Below are positions 52,199-60,322 of a stretch of DNA of 64,000 nucleotides, piece by piece (position 1 is the stretch's first letter; each line of letters starts with the position of its first letter). The stretch comes from an uncultured Pelagibacteraceae bacterium (GTDB lineage: Bacteria; Pseudomonadota; Alphaproteobacteria; Pelagibacterales; Pelagibacteraceae). A program made the position numbers and the translations under genes. The stretch is from contig CACIWZ010000002.1 of NCBI GenBank assembly GCA_902590505.1, positions 62,001 to 126,000 of the forward strand, written 5' to 3'. The notes below the pieces were generated by a model that ran no database searches, was not told the DNA's origin, and worked only from the letters and a program-made list of their open reading frames with translations.

Positions 52199-53227
52199 TT
52201 ACTTTAAAACTTTTATCTTTTCTGGATTTTCTTTCAAGGAGTCTGTGACTTGCTCTGGATCTTTAATATTCCCTAGCGTATTCATTATAGATCTTGCATC
52301 TCTACCGAAACCGTCGGTTGCAGCCATGGCCTGCTCTAATTTCTTTCTTAAGTCTTTAATCCCGTCAAAATGTTTTTCAAACCTGGAACTTATGTTTCTT
52401 AAGTCACTATAGATTTGAGTTGCATGTTGTTGAACTTTTAGTGTTTGAAATCCTAAATGATAAGATTGCAACAAAGCAGATAAAGTATTAGGACCAGAAA
52501 CTGTTACTTTATATTTTGTTCTAAGCTCTTGTAATAATAGTTCTTTTGTTTTTGGATCTCTATAACTTGAAAGTTCTGAGAATAATCCTTCAGTAGGAAC
52601 ATAAACGATCGCAAAATCTGTACTTTTAGGAGGCGCTATGTATTTAGAATTTACTGTTTTAGCTTTCAATCTAAAAGCGGAAGCTAAATCTTTTCTCGCC
52701 TCTGCTTGAGCCTCTTTGTTGTTAGCATTGTAAGCATCATCAATTGCTTTATATTTTTCTACTGGCCAATGACTGTCTATCGGTAATAAAACATCTTGAA
52801 GCTTTATAGCAAATTCAACTGTTTCTGAAGTATCATCTTTCATTTTTGCATTAGCAATAAATTGAGATGCTGGTAATAAATCTTTAAGAAGCGCACCTAA
52901 TCCAAATTCTGCGAGTGTTCCATATGTTTTAACACCACTTAAAATTCTACTAAAATTATCTTGGCTTTTGTTGAGCTCACTTACTTGCTGGTTAAAAACT
53001 GAAACTTTTTCGTCAACTTTAGTAAGAGCTCCTGTCATATCTTTAGCGATCTCCTTACTCATGGAGCCAAAGGATTGACCAAATGTTTCTTTAAATGAGT
53101 TAAATTCATCTTTAAAGGTCTGCTCTGGATTTATTTGTTTTTCAGGCTTATTTCTTATCAAAAAGAAAATAACTCCAAGATTAATAATGACTAATAATAA
53201 TACTAAAATTATGATTAACGAATCCAT
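52199..53227 (-). CDS. rmuC: DNA recombination protein RmuC family
   Basis: A 342-aa protein with an N-terminal membrane anchor (about 4-22), a coiled-coil segment (about 40-90) and the RmuC domain (YGTLAEFGLGALLKDLLP, VEFAIKLQDVLLPIDSHWP, VYVPTEGLFSEL, VSGPNTLSALL). RmuC proteins limit rearrangements at inverted repeats; the domain is nuclease-like. It lies 9 bp upstream of sbcB, so a DNA-repair pair is likely. Confidence 0.92.
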   Translation of the reverse strand: MDSLIIILVLLLVIINLGVIFFLIRNKPEKQINPEQTFKDEFNSFKETFGQSFGSMSKEIAKDMTGALTKVDEKVSVFNQQVSELNKSQDNFSRILSGVKTYGTLAEFGLGALLKDLLPASQFIANAKMKDDTSETVEFAIKLQDVLLPIDSHWPVEKYKAIDDAYNANNKEAQAEARKDLASAFRLKAKTVNSKYIAPPKSTDFAIVYVPTEGLFSELSSYRDPKTKELLLQELRTKYKVTVSGPNTLSALLQSYHLGFQTLKVQQHATQIYSDLRNISSRFEKHFDGIKDLRKKLEQAMAATDGFGRDARSIMNTLGNIKDPEQVTDSLKENPEKIKVLK

Positions 53228-53243
53228 AAATTAATATACCACA

Positions 53244-54194
53244 TTAGGAATTAATATATTTCAAAATATTTTTTGCTGGTAAAGTTCTTTTAATCCAGTG
53301 GCTTGGAATACTTTCTGGTTTTAGTGCAGCAAAATACGCCCCAATAAAATTAGCTCTTGAACAGTTGCAGCCACCAGCTTTTATTGTTTTCATAATTGCA
53401 GATTTGTAGTTATTGGATGTTACAATCGCGTGAATTGATCCCATAAATGTGCCAGGATAACTACAAGCTTTTCCAAATTTTCTAACAGTCATTATATGAT
53501 TTTGGTTTTTAAGTCTTAAAACTTTTTTAATATTGTTAATTACATCTTTAAAATATTTATCTTTTTTGTACTTTTTAACGAAGGATTGAACAGGATTTCT
53601 ATCTCTTTTATTAGCTAGTTCTATTATCTTAAATTTAGAAATCGCGTATATTTCATTAATTTTTGAATTCGCCACAGATTTAATAACCTTTTTAAGTTCT
53701 TTTTCTTGATTACTGAAAAGAAAATAAGGCAAAGCAGCACAATATCCGTCGGACTCATTTACTTTTGTACCACCAGTAATAATTTTCTTAGATTTGATAT
53801 TTTGTATAGTCTCTAAGATATTCTGATGGATCCATGGACCATTCATAGGCTTTTTCCATTTCACTTTTTTATATTTTTTTCTAAGTTTTAAATTTTTCCA
53901 ATAATTTGACCCTGGGCCAAAGTGTTTTATAATATTTTTTTTGAAATTCCTTAAGATTTCTGATTTTTTTTTTGAGGAAATCAAAGTTTGAAGCATTACT
54001 TGTCCGATATCATTATACCCTGAAACCTTTCCAGTTTTAATGTTATAGAAAGGACTTCTATTTTTTTTCAAAAAAGCTATTTCTTTTTTTCCCTTAATAT
54101 ATTTCTTTAACTTTTTCGGATCGTATACCCAATGTAGAGGTCTAGTTGCTGCATCAGCAACTGTTGCGCCTAAAAAAATATGTAAATTATCCAT
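53244..54194 (-). CDS. ADP-ribosylglycohydrolase-fold protein with altered metal site
   Basis: A 316-aa protein recognisable as ADP-ribosylglycohydrolase-like by GATVADAATRPLHWVY at the N-terminus, ESDGYCAALPYFLF in the middle and AGGCNCSRANFIGAYFAAL...IPSHWIK at the end. Active hydrolases use DDT and GGDTDT to bind metal; here the equivalents look like YNDIGQ and GGCNCS (274-279), so classical Mg-dependent hydrolysis is unlikely or uses other ligands. I chose the ATG at 54194; its 8-bp overlap with rlmN implies coupling. Confidence 0.78.
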   Translation of the reverse strand: MDNLHIFLGATVADAATRPLHWVYDPKKLKKYIKGKKEIAFLKKNRSPFYNIKTGKVSGYNDIGQVMLQTLISSKKKSEILRNFKKNIIKHFGPGSNYWKNLKLRKKYKKVKWKKPMNGPWIHQNILETIQNIKSKKIITGGTKVNESDGYCAALPYFLFSNQEKELKKVIKSVANSKINEIYAISKFKIIELANKRDRNPVQSFVKKYKKDKYFKDVINNIKKVLRLKNQNHIMTVRKFGKACSYPGTFMGSIHAIVTSNNYKSAIMKTIKAGGCNCSRANFIGAYFAALKPESIPSHWIKRTLPAKNILKYINS

Positions 54195-55278
54195 TAAGTA
54201 TAGCTTTACTATTCGCAAGCGATCCACAAGATGCCTTTATGTCTCTACCCCTACTTCTTCTAAATAGAGAAAGAAAACCTGCGTCTTGAATTTTTTTAGA
54301 AAACTTATCTATACTTTCTTGAGTTGCTGGTTTGAAATCTTTATTAGATAAAGGGTTGAACTCAATCAAATTTAATTTTGAAGGAACTTTTTTCATAATC
54401 TTTATTAATTCCTTAGCGTGATTATCTGTTAAGTTTTCATCTAAACATATCCACTCAATAAAAATAGGTAATTTTGTTTTTTCATAATATTTTTTTAGTT
54501 GTGGTAATAATGAATTAATTGAATATTTATCATTTATTGCCATTAATTTAGATCTATGATTTGGTATTGAACTATGTAAGCTCCATGCAAGATAAACATC
54601 CAATTCATTTGCAGCCCACTCTATAGCATCTAAATTGTCTTTCTTAAGACCTACTCCTACTGTGCTAACTGTGATCCTGGTTCTCCCATACTCTAAGCCA
54701 TCTTTATTTTTCGAATTGTCTATAGCAACTTTAACATTATCTAAATTTAAAAAAGGTGAGCCCTCACCCATTAATACTTGATTGGTAATTTTTTTTTGTG
54801 TTGACCAGTCATTAATATAATCTTTGCTTAAAATTATTTGTGAAACTATTTCTCCTGGAGACAAGTTTCTCACTAATTTTTTAGAAATTTGAGCTGTCGC
54901 ACAAAATTCACAAGAGAGATAGCAACCTACAGATACAGATAAACAAATTGTATATCTGCTTTGAGATTTATCAGGAATAAGAACTGTCTCAACATTTCGT
55001 TTATCTTTAAGCTCTAAAAGAAACTTAATAGTTCCATCATTCGATTTTTGAACATCTATGATTTTTGGTTTTTCTAAACTAATTAAATCTTTAATTTTGC
55101 ATCTAAGTTGATCTCCAAATGTTGTAAGCTCATCAAAACTTTTAATATTTTTTTTATAAACTGCGTTAAAAAGTTGTTGAGACCTCATCTTTGCTTTTTT
55201 GGGCTCAACTTCTGCTTTTTCAATTAAAAAAGCTTTTAGTTGATCAAAATTAAGATCATAAAAATTTTGTTTTTCCAT
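54187..55278 (-). CDS. rlmN: 23S rRNA/tRNA adenine-C2 methyltransferase RlmN
   Basis: Radical-SAM enzyme that methylates A2503 of 23S rRNA and A37 of some tRNAs. The cluster motif C119-x3-C123-x2-C126 lies in SVGCYLSCEFCATAQ; GEGSPFLNLDNV, WSLHSSIPNHRSKLM and the second catalytic cysteine near the C-terminus (KASCGSL) are present. Length 363 aa. A GC-rich hairpin precedes it, 22 nt before the start. Confidence 0.95.
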   Translation of the reverse strand: MEKQNFYDLNFDQLKAFLIEKAEVEPKKAKMRSQQLFNAVYKKNIKSFDELTTFGDQLRCKIKDLISLEKPKIIDVQKSNDGTIKFLLELKDKRNVETVLIPDKSQSRYTICLSVSVGCYLSCEFCATAQISKKLVRNLSPGEIVSQIILSKDYINDWSTQKKITNQVLMGEGSPFLNLDNVKVAIDNSKNKDGLEYGRTRITVSTVGVGLKKDNLDAIEWAANELDVYLAWSLHSSIPNHRSKLMAINDKYSINSLLPQLKKYYEKTKLPIFIEWICLDENLTDNHAKELIKIMKKVPSKLNLIEFNPLSNKDFKPATQESIDKFSKKIQDAGFLSLFRRSRGRDIKASCGSLANSKAILNG

Positions 55279-55300
55279 TGGGAGGATATTAAAGACTTGA

Positions 55301-55322
55301 GTGGGGATTTTAAAGTCCCCAC
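55301..55322 (-). terminator. Stem-loop between the small protein gene and rlmN
   Basis: GTGGGGA (55301-55307) pairs perfectly with TCCCCAC (55316-55322) around an 8-nt AT loop. It starts 11 bp after the stop of the small minus-strand gene and lies 22 bp before rlmN. T content after it is modest, so it may only partly terminate. Confidence 0.6.
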
Positions 55323-55333
55323 CCTATAAAAGT

Positions 55334-55525
55334 TTAAAGCTGATTTTTATCAGTTTTTAGATGCTTCAAAATTTTTCCGGAATTTTTTCCGTTTTTAACC
55401 AAATAACCAGCCGTTCCATTGGCGTTAGTTTCGGGGGCTTTTTGGTTTTTACTTAACTGCATTGAGAGTTTCTGCTCAGCTTTTTTAACGGCAGAATTTC
55501 CATACAGTTTGCTAAATCTATCCAT
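55334..55525 (-). CDS. Small hypothetical protein (63 aa)
   Basis: A 63-residue hydrophilic protein, no family recognised: MDRFSKLYGNSAVKKAEQ then KLSMQLSKNQ, a glycine/asparagine-rich centre and a basic C-terminus. The ATG at 55523-55525 is chosen because AAAGGAG stands five bases upstream, one of the best Shine-Dalgarno sequences in the window. A TTGACA promoter, a leader with two hairpins and a downstream stem-loop frame it as an independent transcript. Such features point to a highly expressed gene. Confidence 0.72.
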   Translation of the reverse strand: MDRFSKLYGNSAVKKAEQKLSMQLSKNQKAPETNANGTAGYLVKNGKNSGKILKHLKTDKNQL

Positions 55526-55648
55526 AGCAACTCCTTTCATTTCTACCGACTTTGCAACCCTTTATAGGTCCGGCATGTCGAATGCCGAGTCTTTTTTCCC
55601 ATGACAGATGGGTGCTTAAACTTTAATATAAGGTTTATATTTGTCAAT
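55526..55648 (-). promoter_or_regulatory. Promoter and structured leader of the 63-aa gene
   Basis: On the minus strand TTGACA (55642-55647) and TAAAGT, 16 nt apart, form a promoter. The leader of about 95 nt then shows CCCAT-CTGTC-ATGGG (55597-55611 region) and CGGCAT-TCGAC-ATGCCG (55571-55587), followed by a purine-rich stretch and AAAGGAG. The second stem read on the plus strand is followed by a T-run. A riboswitch or other cis-regulatory RNA is possible, but I cannot match a known class. Confidence 0.5.
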
Positions 55649-55802
55649 GGATAATAAGCTTTTAGGAGTAATCATTATAGGTTTTGGTCTATTAGTGCTT
55701 TTTAGCGAGCAGGAATATTCGTGGGTTATTTCAGCTATTGCAGTGGGGATAGGTTCAGGATTTCTAATACGGAAAAATGAAAAAAATGATATAGACAATT
55801 AA
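55647..55802 (+). CDS. Short membrane protein (51 aa), unknown function
   Basis: A 51-codon frame beginning MDNKLLGVIIIGFGLLVLFS and ending IRKNEKNDIDN. It has two hydrophobic helices (about 5-19 and 26-42) separated by a short polar turn, typical of small bacterial membrane proteins. It ends 2 bp before the start of the oxidoreductase gene, the spacing seen between real operon genes here. The start codon overlaps the -35 region of the divergent promoter by 1-2 bases, a point against it. Confidence 0.55.
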   Translation: MDNKLLGVIIIGFGLLVLFSEQEYSWVISAIAVGIGSGFLIRKNEKNDIDN

Positions 55803-55804
55803 AG

Positions 55805-56383
55805 ATGTCTAAAAAAATTTTTATCGTTTATGGTCATCATAATATAAAAAAATCATTTAATGCTTCTGTGAGAGATACTTTTATTGAAGAAGCAAAAAAA
55901 TTTGGTCATCATGTTGATTTAATTAATTTACATGAGGAAAAGCCAATTCCTTTTTTTGATGGCTCTGGCCCTAATGATCAAATTTTAGATTATAGAAAAA
56001 GATTAGAAGCAAGTGATGTTTTGTTTATGATTTCACCATGTTACAATCTTAGAGCTACTGCAATTTTAGAAAATTGGATTGATTTAACTTTAGCCCCCAA
56101 ATGGTTTTTTTCTTTTAAAAGAATTGTGGGTAATTGGGGTTACCCTGTTGCTGGTGCGATGAAAGGTAGAAAAGCCATAATGTCGATGTCTTACGGTGGA
56201 AATTGGTTTTCAATTCAAACCTGGTTTCAAAATATTCCATTTAGAAGAATTAAAGCAGGAGTTTTAAAGCTTGGTGGAATGGAAACAACTTACATAAGAT
56301 TTTATGAGGTTTTACCAGGTATGACACAAGATAAATTTAATACACATATGCAAAAAGTAAGAAAATTGGTGCGAAATTTATAA
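55805..56383 (+). CDS. NAD(P)H-dependent oxidoreductase, flavodoxin-like fold
   Basis: A 192-aa protein of the NQO1/MdaB/KefF-type flavoprotein group: IFIVYGHHNIKKSFNASV at the N-terminus (FMN/FAD phosphate loop), FMISPCYNLRATAILENWIDLTLAPKWFF in the middle (cf. YWFS-PA-LK-W) and SYGGNWFS. These enzymes reduce quinones or other electrophiles by two electrons. Substrate unknown. It follows the 51-aa membrane protein frame by 2 bp. Confidence 0.83.
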   Translation: MSKKIFIVYGHHNIKKSFNASVRDTFIEEAKKFGHHVDLINLHEEKPIPFFDGSGPNDQILDYRKRLEASDVLFMISPCYNLRATAILENWIDLTLAPKWFFSFKRIVGNWGYPVAGAMKGRKAIMSMSYGGNWFSIQTWFQNIPFRRIKAGVLKLGGMETTYIRFYEVLPGMTQDKFNTHMQKVRKLVRNL

Positions 56384-56421
56384 TAATTTAAATTTTAAAT
56401 TAAAAAGTATATAAGACAATC

Positions 56422-56868
56422 ATGGAAAATTTTAAAAATTGGATGACTGAAGCTGCCAATATCATGTTCGATGACAGTAAAAATGACTTAAGAAGTTTAC
56501 CAAAATCAGTAAGGCTTCAAATTTTAATTGTTTTATCTTTTGTCTGGTCCACTGTTTTTAGTTTGTATGTATTTAGTGTGACCTCTTTTATTTTTGGTTG
56601 GGCCGGGGTGGTTATGGCACATATTGGCCTAATAATTGCAGTTTACTTGACATTTAAGTTTTTTCATAAAAAACAAGAACAACCCGTTAGTGTTTTTCAA
56701 TCTGGAAATTATAATCCTGCAAAGATATTTGCAATTTTTTTTATTGTTTTTTTTATTTTTATTTTTACAAAAGGGATTGACGTACTAACAAGAACTAATA
56801 GCTATGAAACGCCTTACTCCGGACCTGAAACAACTACTGAAGAAAGAATCAAAAGATTTGTAAAATAG
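56422..56868 (+). CDS. Membrane protein of unknown function (148 aa)
   Basis: Three hydrophobic helices are visible: about 31-52 (LQILIVLSFVWSTVFSLYVF), 55-78 and 103-121 (IFAIFFIVFFIFIFTKG), with a charged N-terminal region (DDSKNDLRSLPKSVR) and a threonine/glutamate-rich C-terminus. No family recognised. It lies 38 bp behind the oxidoreductase and 24 bp before the FAH-family gene, all on the plus strand. Confidence 0.75.
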   Translation: MENFKNWMTEAANIMFDDSKNDLRSLPKSVRLQILIVLSFVWSTVFSLYVFSVTSFIFGWAGVVMAHIGLIIAVYLTFKFFHKKQEQPVSVFQSGNYNPAKIFAIFFIVFFIFIFTKGIDVLTRTNSYETPYSGPETTTEERIKRFVK

Positions 56869-56892
56869 TAATTTCATAGTTAAAATTGATTA

Positions 56893-57729
56893 ATGAAATT
56901 ATTAAGAGTTGGTAATTTAGGAAGTGAGATTGTCGCTGCCTTAGACAGCGATAATATTATTAGAGATTTATCAGATCACATAAAAGATTTAAATCCTCAA
57001 ACTATAAATGAAGAAACATTAAACAAGTTAAAAAGAGTAAAATTATCAGAATTAAAGAAAATAAAATCAGACACAAGAATTGGAGCTTGTGTTTCAAATC
57101 CTGTAGATTTTTTAGCAATAGGATTAAATTATAAAGCACATGCAGAGGGTACCAATTCAAAATTACCAACTGAACCAATTGTTTTTAATAAAAGCTCTGG
57201 ATGTATTCAAGGTCCTAATGATAAAATAGTAAAACCTAAGTCTGCTAGCAAAATGGATTATGAAGTTGAAGTTGGTATGATTATTGGCCGAGAAGGTAAA
57301 TATATTAAGGAGGAAAATGCACAAGATTATATATTTGGCTATTGTATCGTTAATGACATATCTGAAAGATCTTGGCAAAAAGAAAGAGGAGGTCAGTGGA
57401 TTAAAGGTAAATCTATAGCAGGACCAACAGGTCCTTATCTTGTTACCAAAGATGAAATTAAAAACTTAAATAATATTAATTTAGCGTTAGATGTAAATGG
57501 CAACAGAAGACAAACTGGAAATACTGAAAGAATGATTTTTAATTTCAATTTTTTAATTTCTCATTTAAGTCAATTTATGACTTTGTATCCTGGGACAATT
57601 ATCACTACAGGGACACCTGCGGGCACGGCAATGGAAATGGAAAAACCTGAATTTCTAAAGGCAGGTGATAAACTTCACCTAAAAGTAGATGGACTGGGTG
57701 AACAATTTCATGAAATAATAGATGAATAA
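56893..57729 (+). CDS. Fumarylacetoacetate hydrolase family protein
   Basis: A 278-aa protein with the FAH C-terminal fold. Metal and catalytic motifs: AIGLNYKAHAEG, PIVFNKSSGCIQGPND, MDYEVEVGMIIGREGK (metal-binding glutamates), YCIVNDISERSWQ and TGTPAGTAM. The family covers acylpyruvases, 2-keto-4-pentenoate hydratases/isomerases and oxaloacetate decarboxylases; which reaction applies cannot be read here. Two bases separate it from the small basic frame downstream. Confidence 0.9.
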   Translation: MKLLRVGNLGSEIVAALDSDNIIRDLSDHIKDLNPQTINEETLNKLKRVKLSELKKIKSDTRIGACVSNPVDFLAIGLNYKAHAEGTNSKLPTEPIVFNKSSGCIQGPNDKIVKPKSASKMDYEVEVGMIIGREGKYIKEENAQDYIFGYCIVNDISERSWQKERGGQWIKGKSIAGPTGPYLVTKDEIKNLNNINLALDVNGNRRQTGNTERMIFNFNFLISHLSQFMTLYPGTIITTGTPAGTAMEMEKPEFLKAGDKLHLKVDGLGEQFHEIIDE

Positions 57730-57731
57730 TT

Positions 57732-57842
57732 ATGTCAAAAAGATATTCAGGTAAAAGTCAAAAAGATAGAAGCTTCATGAAAAAAGCAAAGTTATCTCTA
57801 AAAGAAAAGAGAAAGCTTAAAAGAGAGAGAAAAAATAAATAA
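57732..57842 (+). CDS. Very small lysine/arginine-rich protein (36 aa)
   Basis: A 36-codon frame, MSKRYSGKSQKDRSFMKKA then LSLKEKRKLKRERKNK, about half lysine plus arginine. Its ATG is 2 bp after the FAH-family stop and its TAA shares one base with the SRAP start, a fit too neat to be casual in a stretch otherwise needing a gap. It resembles small ribosome- or nucleic-acid-binding proteins in composition only. No family known to me. Confidence 0.55.
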   Translation: MSKRYSGKSQKDRSFMKKAKLSLKEKRKLKRERKNK

Positions 57843-58468
57843 TGTGTGGAAGATATAGTATTCGAAAACCAGTTACTAAGACCGCTGATTTGGTAAAAAC
57901 AAACATAAAAGTTGAAGATACAGATAATTATAATGCACACCCAACTCAAAAATTACCTGTAATAAAATCCTATTCTAATGGTAAGGCTCTTGAGCTTTAT
58001 GAGTGGGGATTAGTTCCGAGTTGGTCTAAAAAATTAGACAAGTTTTCTCCCCTTATTAATGCAAGAAGAGAAACTCTTTTGGAAAAAGTTACTTTTAAAA
58101 ACCTAATCCAGACATCAAGATGTATTATTCCAGCTGATGGTTACTATGAATGGAAGAGAGAGGAAAAAACAAAAACTCCATATTATTTTACAAAAGAAGA
58201 TGAAGAATTAATGTATTTTGCAGGTATATATCAAAATGACCAGTTCTGTATTATTACAAGAGAGGCTACTGAAAAAATTAGTAACATACATCACAGAGAG
58301 CCAATGATAATTAATCAAAGCCAAATCAATAATTATTTAAATATGAAAAAAGATGCTATGGAAATATTGAACTCTATAAAACCACCCAATTTAAAGTTTC
58401 ATGAAATTTCAAAAGATGTTAATAATCCTATTAACAATGATCCATCAATTATAAATTCTCTAAACTAA
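57842..58468 (+). CDS. SOS response-associated peptidase (SRAP/YedK/HMCES family)
   Basis: Forms a protective covalent bond with abasic sites in single-stranded DNA. The catalytic C2 follows the initiator methionine (MCGRYSIRK); further motifs are ARRETLLEK, CIIPADGYYEWKR and IHHREPMII, the HxRMP-like segment with the active histidine. 208 aa, normal length. Its ATG shares a base with the stop of the 36-aa frame and its end abuts the dioxygenase gene. Confidence 0.92.
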   Translation: MCGRYSIRKPVTKTADLVKTNIKVEDTDNYNAHPTQKLPVIKSYSNGKALELYEWGLVPSWSKKLDKFSPLINARRETLLEKVTFKNLIQTSRCIIPADGYYEWKREEKTKTPYYFTKEDEELMYFAGIYQNDQFCIITREATEKISNIHHREPMIINQSQINNYLNMKKDAMEILNSIKPPNLKFHEISKDVNNPINNDPSIINSLN

Positions 58469-59272
58469 ATGAAATCTGTTTCTATAACTCCGGGTAAAAA
58501 TAACGTTGGTGCTTACATCAATGATATAAATTTAAATAAATTAAATAATGACTTGGCGGTTCAAATTAAGGATATACTTAATAAATACGGTGTTATTTTT
58601 ATCAAAAAGCAAAATTTGGACTCTAGTGCATACCAAAATTTTGCAAAGTCTATTGGGCAGTTAGTAGAGTATCCAAGATTAAAAGGATTAAAGAATTTTC
58701 CTTACATTAATGTTTTAGAGAGAAAACCTAGCGATAAAAGTTTGGCTTTTGGAGGTTCTTGGCTTCATCAGGATACATCATATTTAGAAAATAATAGACC
58801 GAGATATACTATGCTGATGGGAATAGAAATTCCCGAAGGCCAAGGTAATACTATTTTTTCTTCTGGTTTTAATGCTTACAAAAATCTTCCAGATGAAATT
58901 AAACAAAAGATTAAAAATGCTAAAGGAGTTTTTTCTTCTGCTGGACCAATTAGCAAAACTAGACTTGAATTAGAGAAGAGAGCTGGAATACAATCATCAA
59001 GAGTTTTGGAGGCTGAACATCCAATAGTTCAAGAGGTTAATGGACAAAAGACATTATATGTATCACCAGGCCATCTTTTAAAAATTAAAAACGTTGATGA
59101 AGGTGAAAAAATTAAAAATTTTCTTATAAATCATGTAAATAAAGATGAGTTTATATTCTCTTATGAATGGTCTAAAGGTGATTTAGTTCTTTGGGACAAT
59201 CTCAGTGTGATGCATAAAGCAAGTGAAATCAAAAATTGTAGCCGTATAATGCACCGGATTACTATTAAATAG
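58469..59272 (+). CDS. TauD/TfdA-family Fe(II)/2-oxoglutarate dioxygenase
   Basis: A 267-aa dioxygenase. Iron ligands H-x-D in WLHQDTSY (about residues 94-97) and distal histidine in SVMHKASE (about 248), with 2-oxoglutarate-binding arginine in RIMHRI. The family oxidises taurine, alkyl sulphates, herbicide-type ethers, carnitine precursors and others; the substrate is not evident. It starts immediately after the SRAP stop and ends 2 bp from convergent purK. Confidence 0.88.
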   Translation: MKSVSITPGKNNVGAYINDINLNKLNNDLAVQIKDILNKYGVIFIKKQNLDSSAYQNFAKSIGQLVEYPRLKGLKNFPYINVLERKPSDKSLAFGGSWLHQDTSYLENNRPRYTMLMGIEIPEGQGNTIFSSGFNAYKNLPDEIKQKIKNAKGVFSSAGPISKTRLELEKRAGIQSSRVLEAEHPIVQEVNGQKTLYVSPGHLLKIKNVDEGEKIKNFLINHVNKDEFIFSYEWSKGDLVLWDNLSVMHKASEIKNCSRIMHRITIK

Positions 59273-59274
59273 TT

Positions 59275-60318
59275 TTACCTTTTTAAAATTGTTAAATGAC
59301 CCATTTTTCTTTTTTCTTTAATAATTTTTTTTCCATAATCAAAAAAGTATTCATCAGTTTTAAAAGATCTCTTTCTATAGTCTTGTATTTCACTACCTAA
59401 TATATTTTTCATCTCGGCGTTTGATATTTTCTTTACATTTTCTTTCTTAAGTCCACAAACAGCCCTTATATGATTTTCAAATTGACTAATATTAAATGCA
59501 TTAATAGTTAAGTGACCTGAATTATGAACCCGAGGTGCAATTTCATTTAACAACAAATTTTCTTCTTGATCGATAAAATATTCAACACACATTGTACCAA
59601 TATAGTCTAACTTATTTGCAATCAACTTAGCGTAATCTTGGGCCTTTTGGAAAATATTTGATTTAATATCGGCTGGGATTTTTGAGTATTTTAGAATTTG
59701 GTCTTTATGAATATTTTCGATAGGCTCATAGACATAAATCTCCTCATTTTTGAATCTTGTGACAACTACAGAAATTTCTTTTTTCAAATTTACTCTTTTT
59801 TCTAAAATATAATCTGCAGTAAAACACCAATCTTTTTTTACATCTGCAAATGAATTTAAAACATATTGGCCATGGCCATCATAACCTAGGGTGTTTGTCT
59901 TTAAAATTCCAGGTAATAATTTTTCATTTTGTTGTATATCTTTTGCTGACTTGATAAATGTCCAATCAGTAGTTTTAATACCGAGGTTGTTTACAAAAGT
60001 TTTCTCTAATTTTCTGTTTTGAACAATCTCATTTACATCAGGTTTAGGAAGGACTTTTTTTTCATTATTTACCTCTTTTAATATATCTATTGGAATATTT
60101 TCAAATTCGTAAGTAATAATATCTACTTTGCTTAGAAATTCTTTAATCTTATCTTTGTTATCATATTTTGAATAAATAAATTCATCTGAATAATTTTGAG
60201 CTGGGCCATCTTTATCATCTGATATAACTACAGTTTTCACATCAAGTTTTTTTGCCGCCTGACATAATAAAGAACCTAATTGACCTGAACCGATGATTCC
60301 TAAGGTGCTTATAGACAT
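59275..60318 (-). CDS. purK: N5-carboxyaminoimidazole ribonucleotide synthase
   Basis: ATP-grasp enzyme that carboxylates AIR in purine synthesis with bicarbonate and ATP. N-terminal LGIIGSGQLGSLLCQAAKKL, central TYEFENIPIDIL, ATP-grasp GILKTNTLGYDGHGQYV and the C-terminal EIAPRVHNSGHLTINAF are clear. Length 347 aa. Follows purE by 4 bp; the two act in consecutive steps. Confidence 0.94.
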   Translation of the reverse strand: MSISTLGIIGSGQLGSLLCQAAKKLDVKTVVISDDKDGPAQNYSDEFIYSKYDNKDKIKEFLSKVDIITYEFENIPIDILKEVNNEKKVLPKPDVNEIVQNRKLEKTFVNNLGIKTTDWTFIKSAKDIQQNEKLLPGILKTNTLGYDGHGQYVLNSFADVKKDWCFTADYILEKRVNLKKEISVVVTRFKNEEIYVYEPIENIHKDQILKYSKIPADIKSNIFQKAQDYAKLIANKLDYIGTMCVEYFIDQEENLLLNEIAPRVHNSGHLTINAFNISQFENHIRAVCGLKKENVKKISNAEMKNILGSEIQDYRKRSFKTDEYFFDYGKKIIKEKRKMGHLTILKR

Positions 60319-60322
60319 TTAA

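Noticed and set aside
55616-55798. Minus-strand 60-codon frame opposite the 51-aa membrane protein
   Set aside because: It is the shadow of the plus-strand frame, which has better spacing and composition; it also collides with the promoter of the 63-aa gene.
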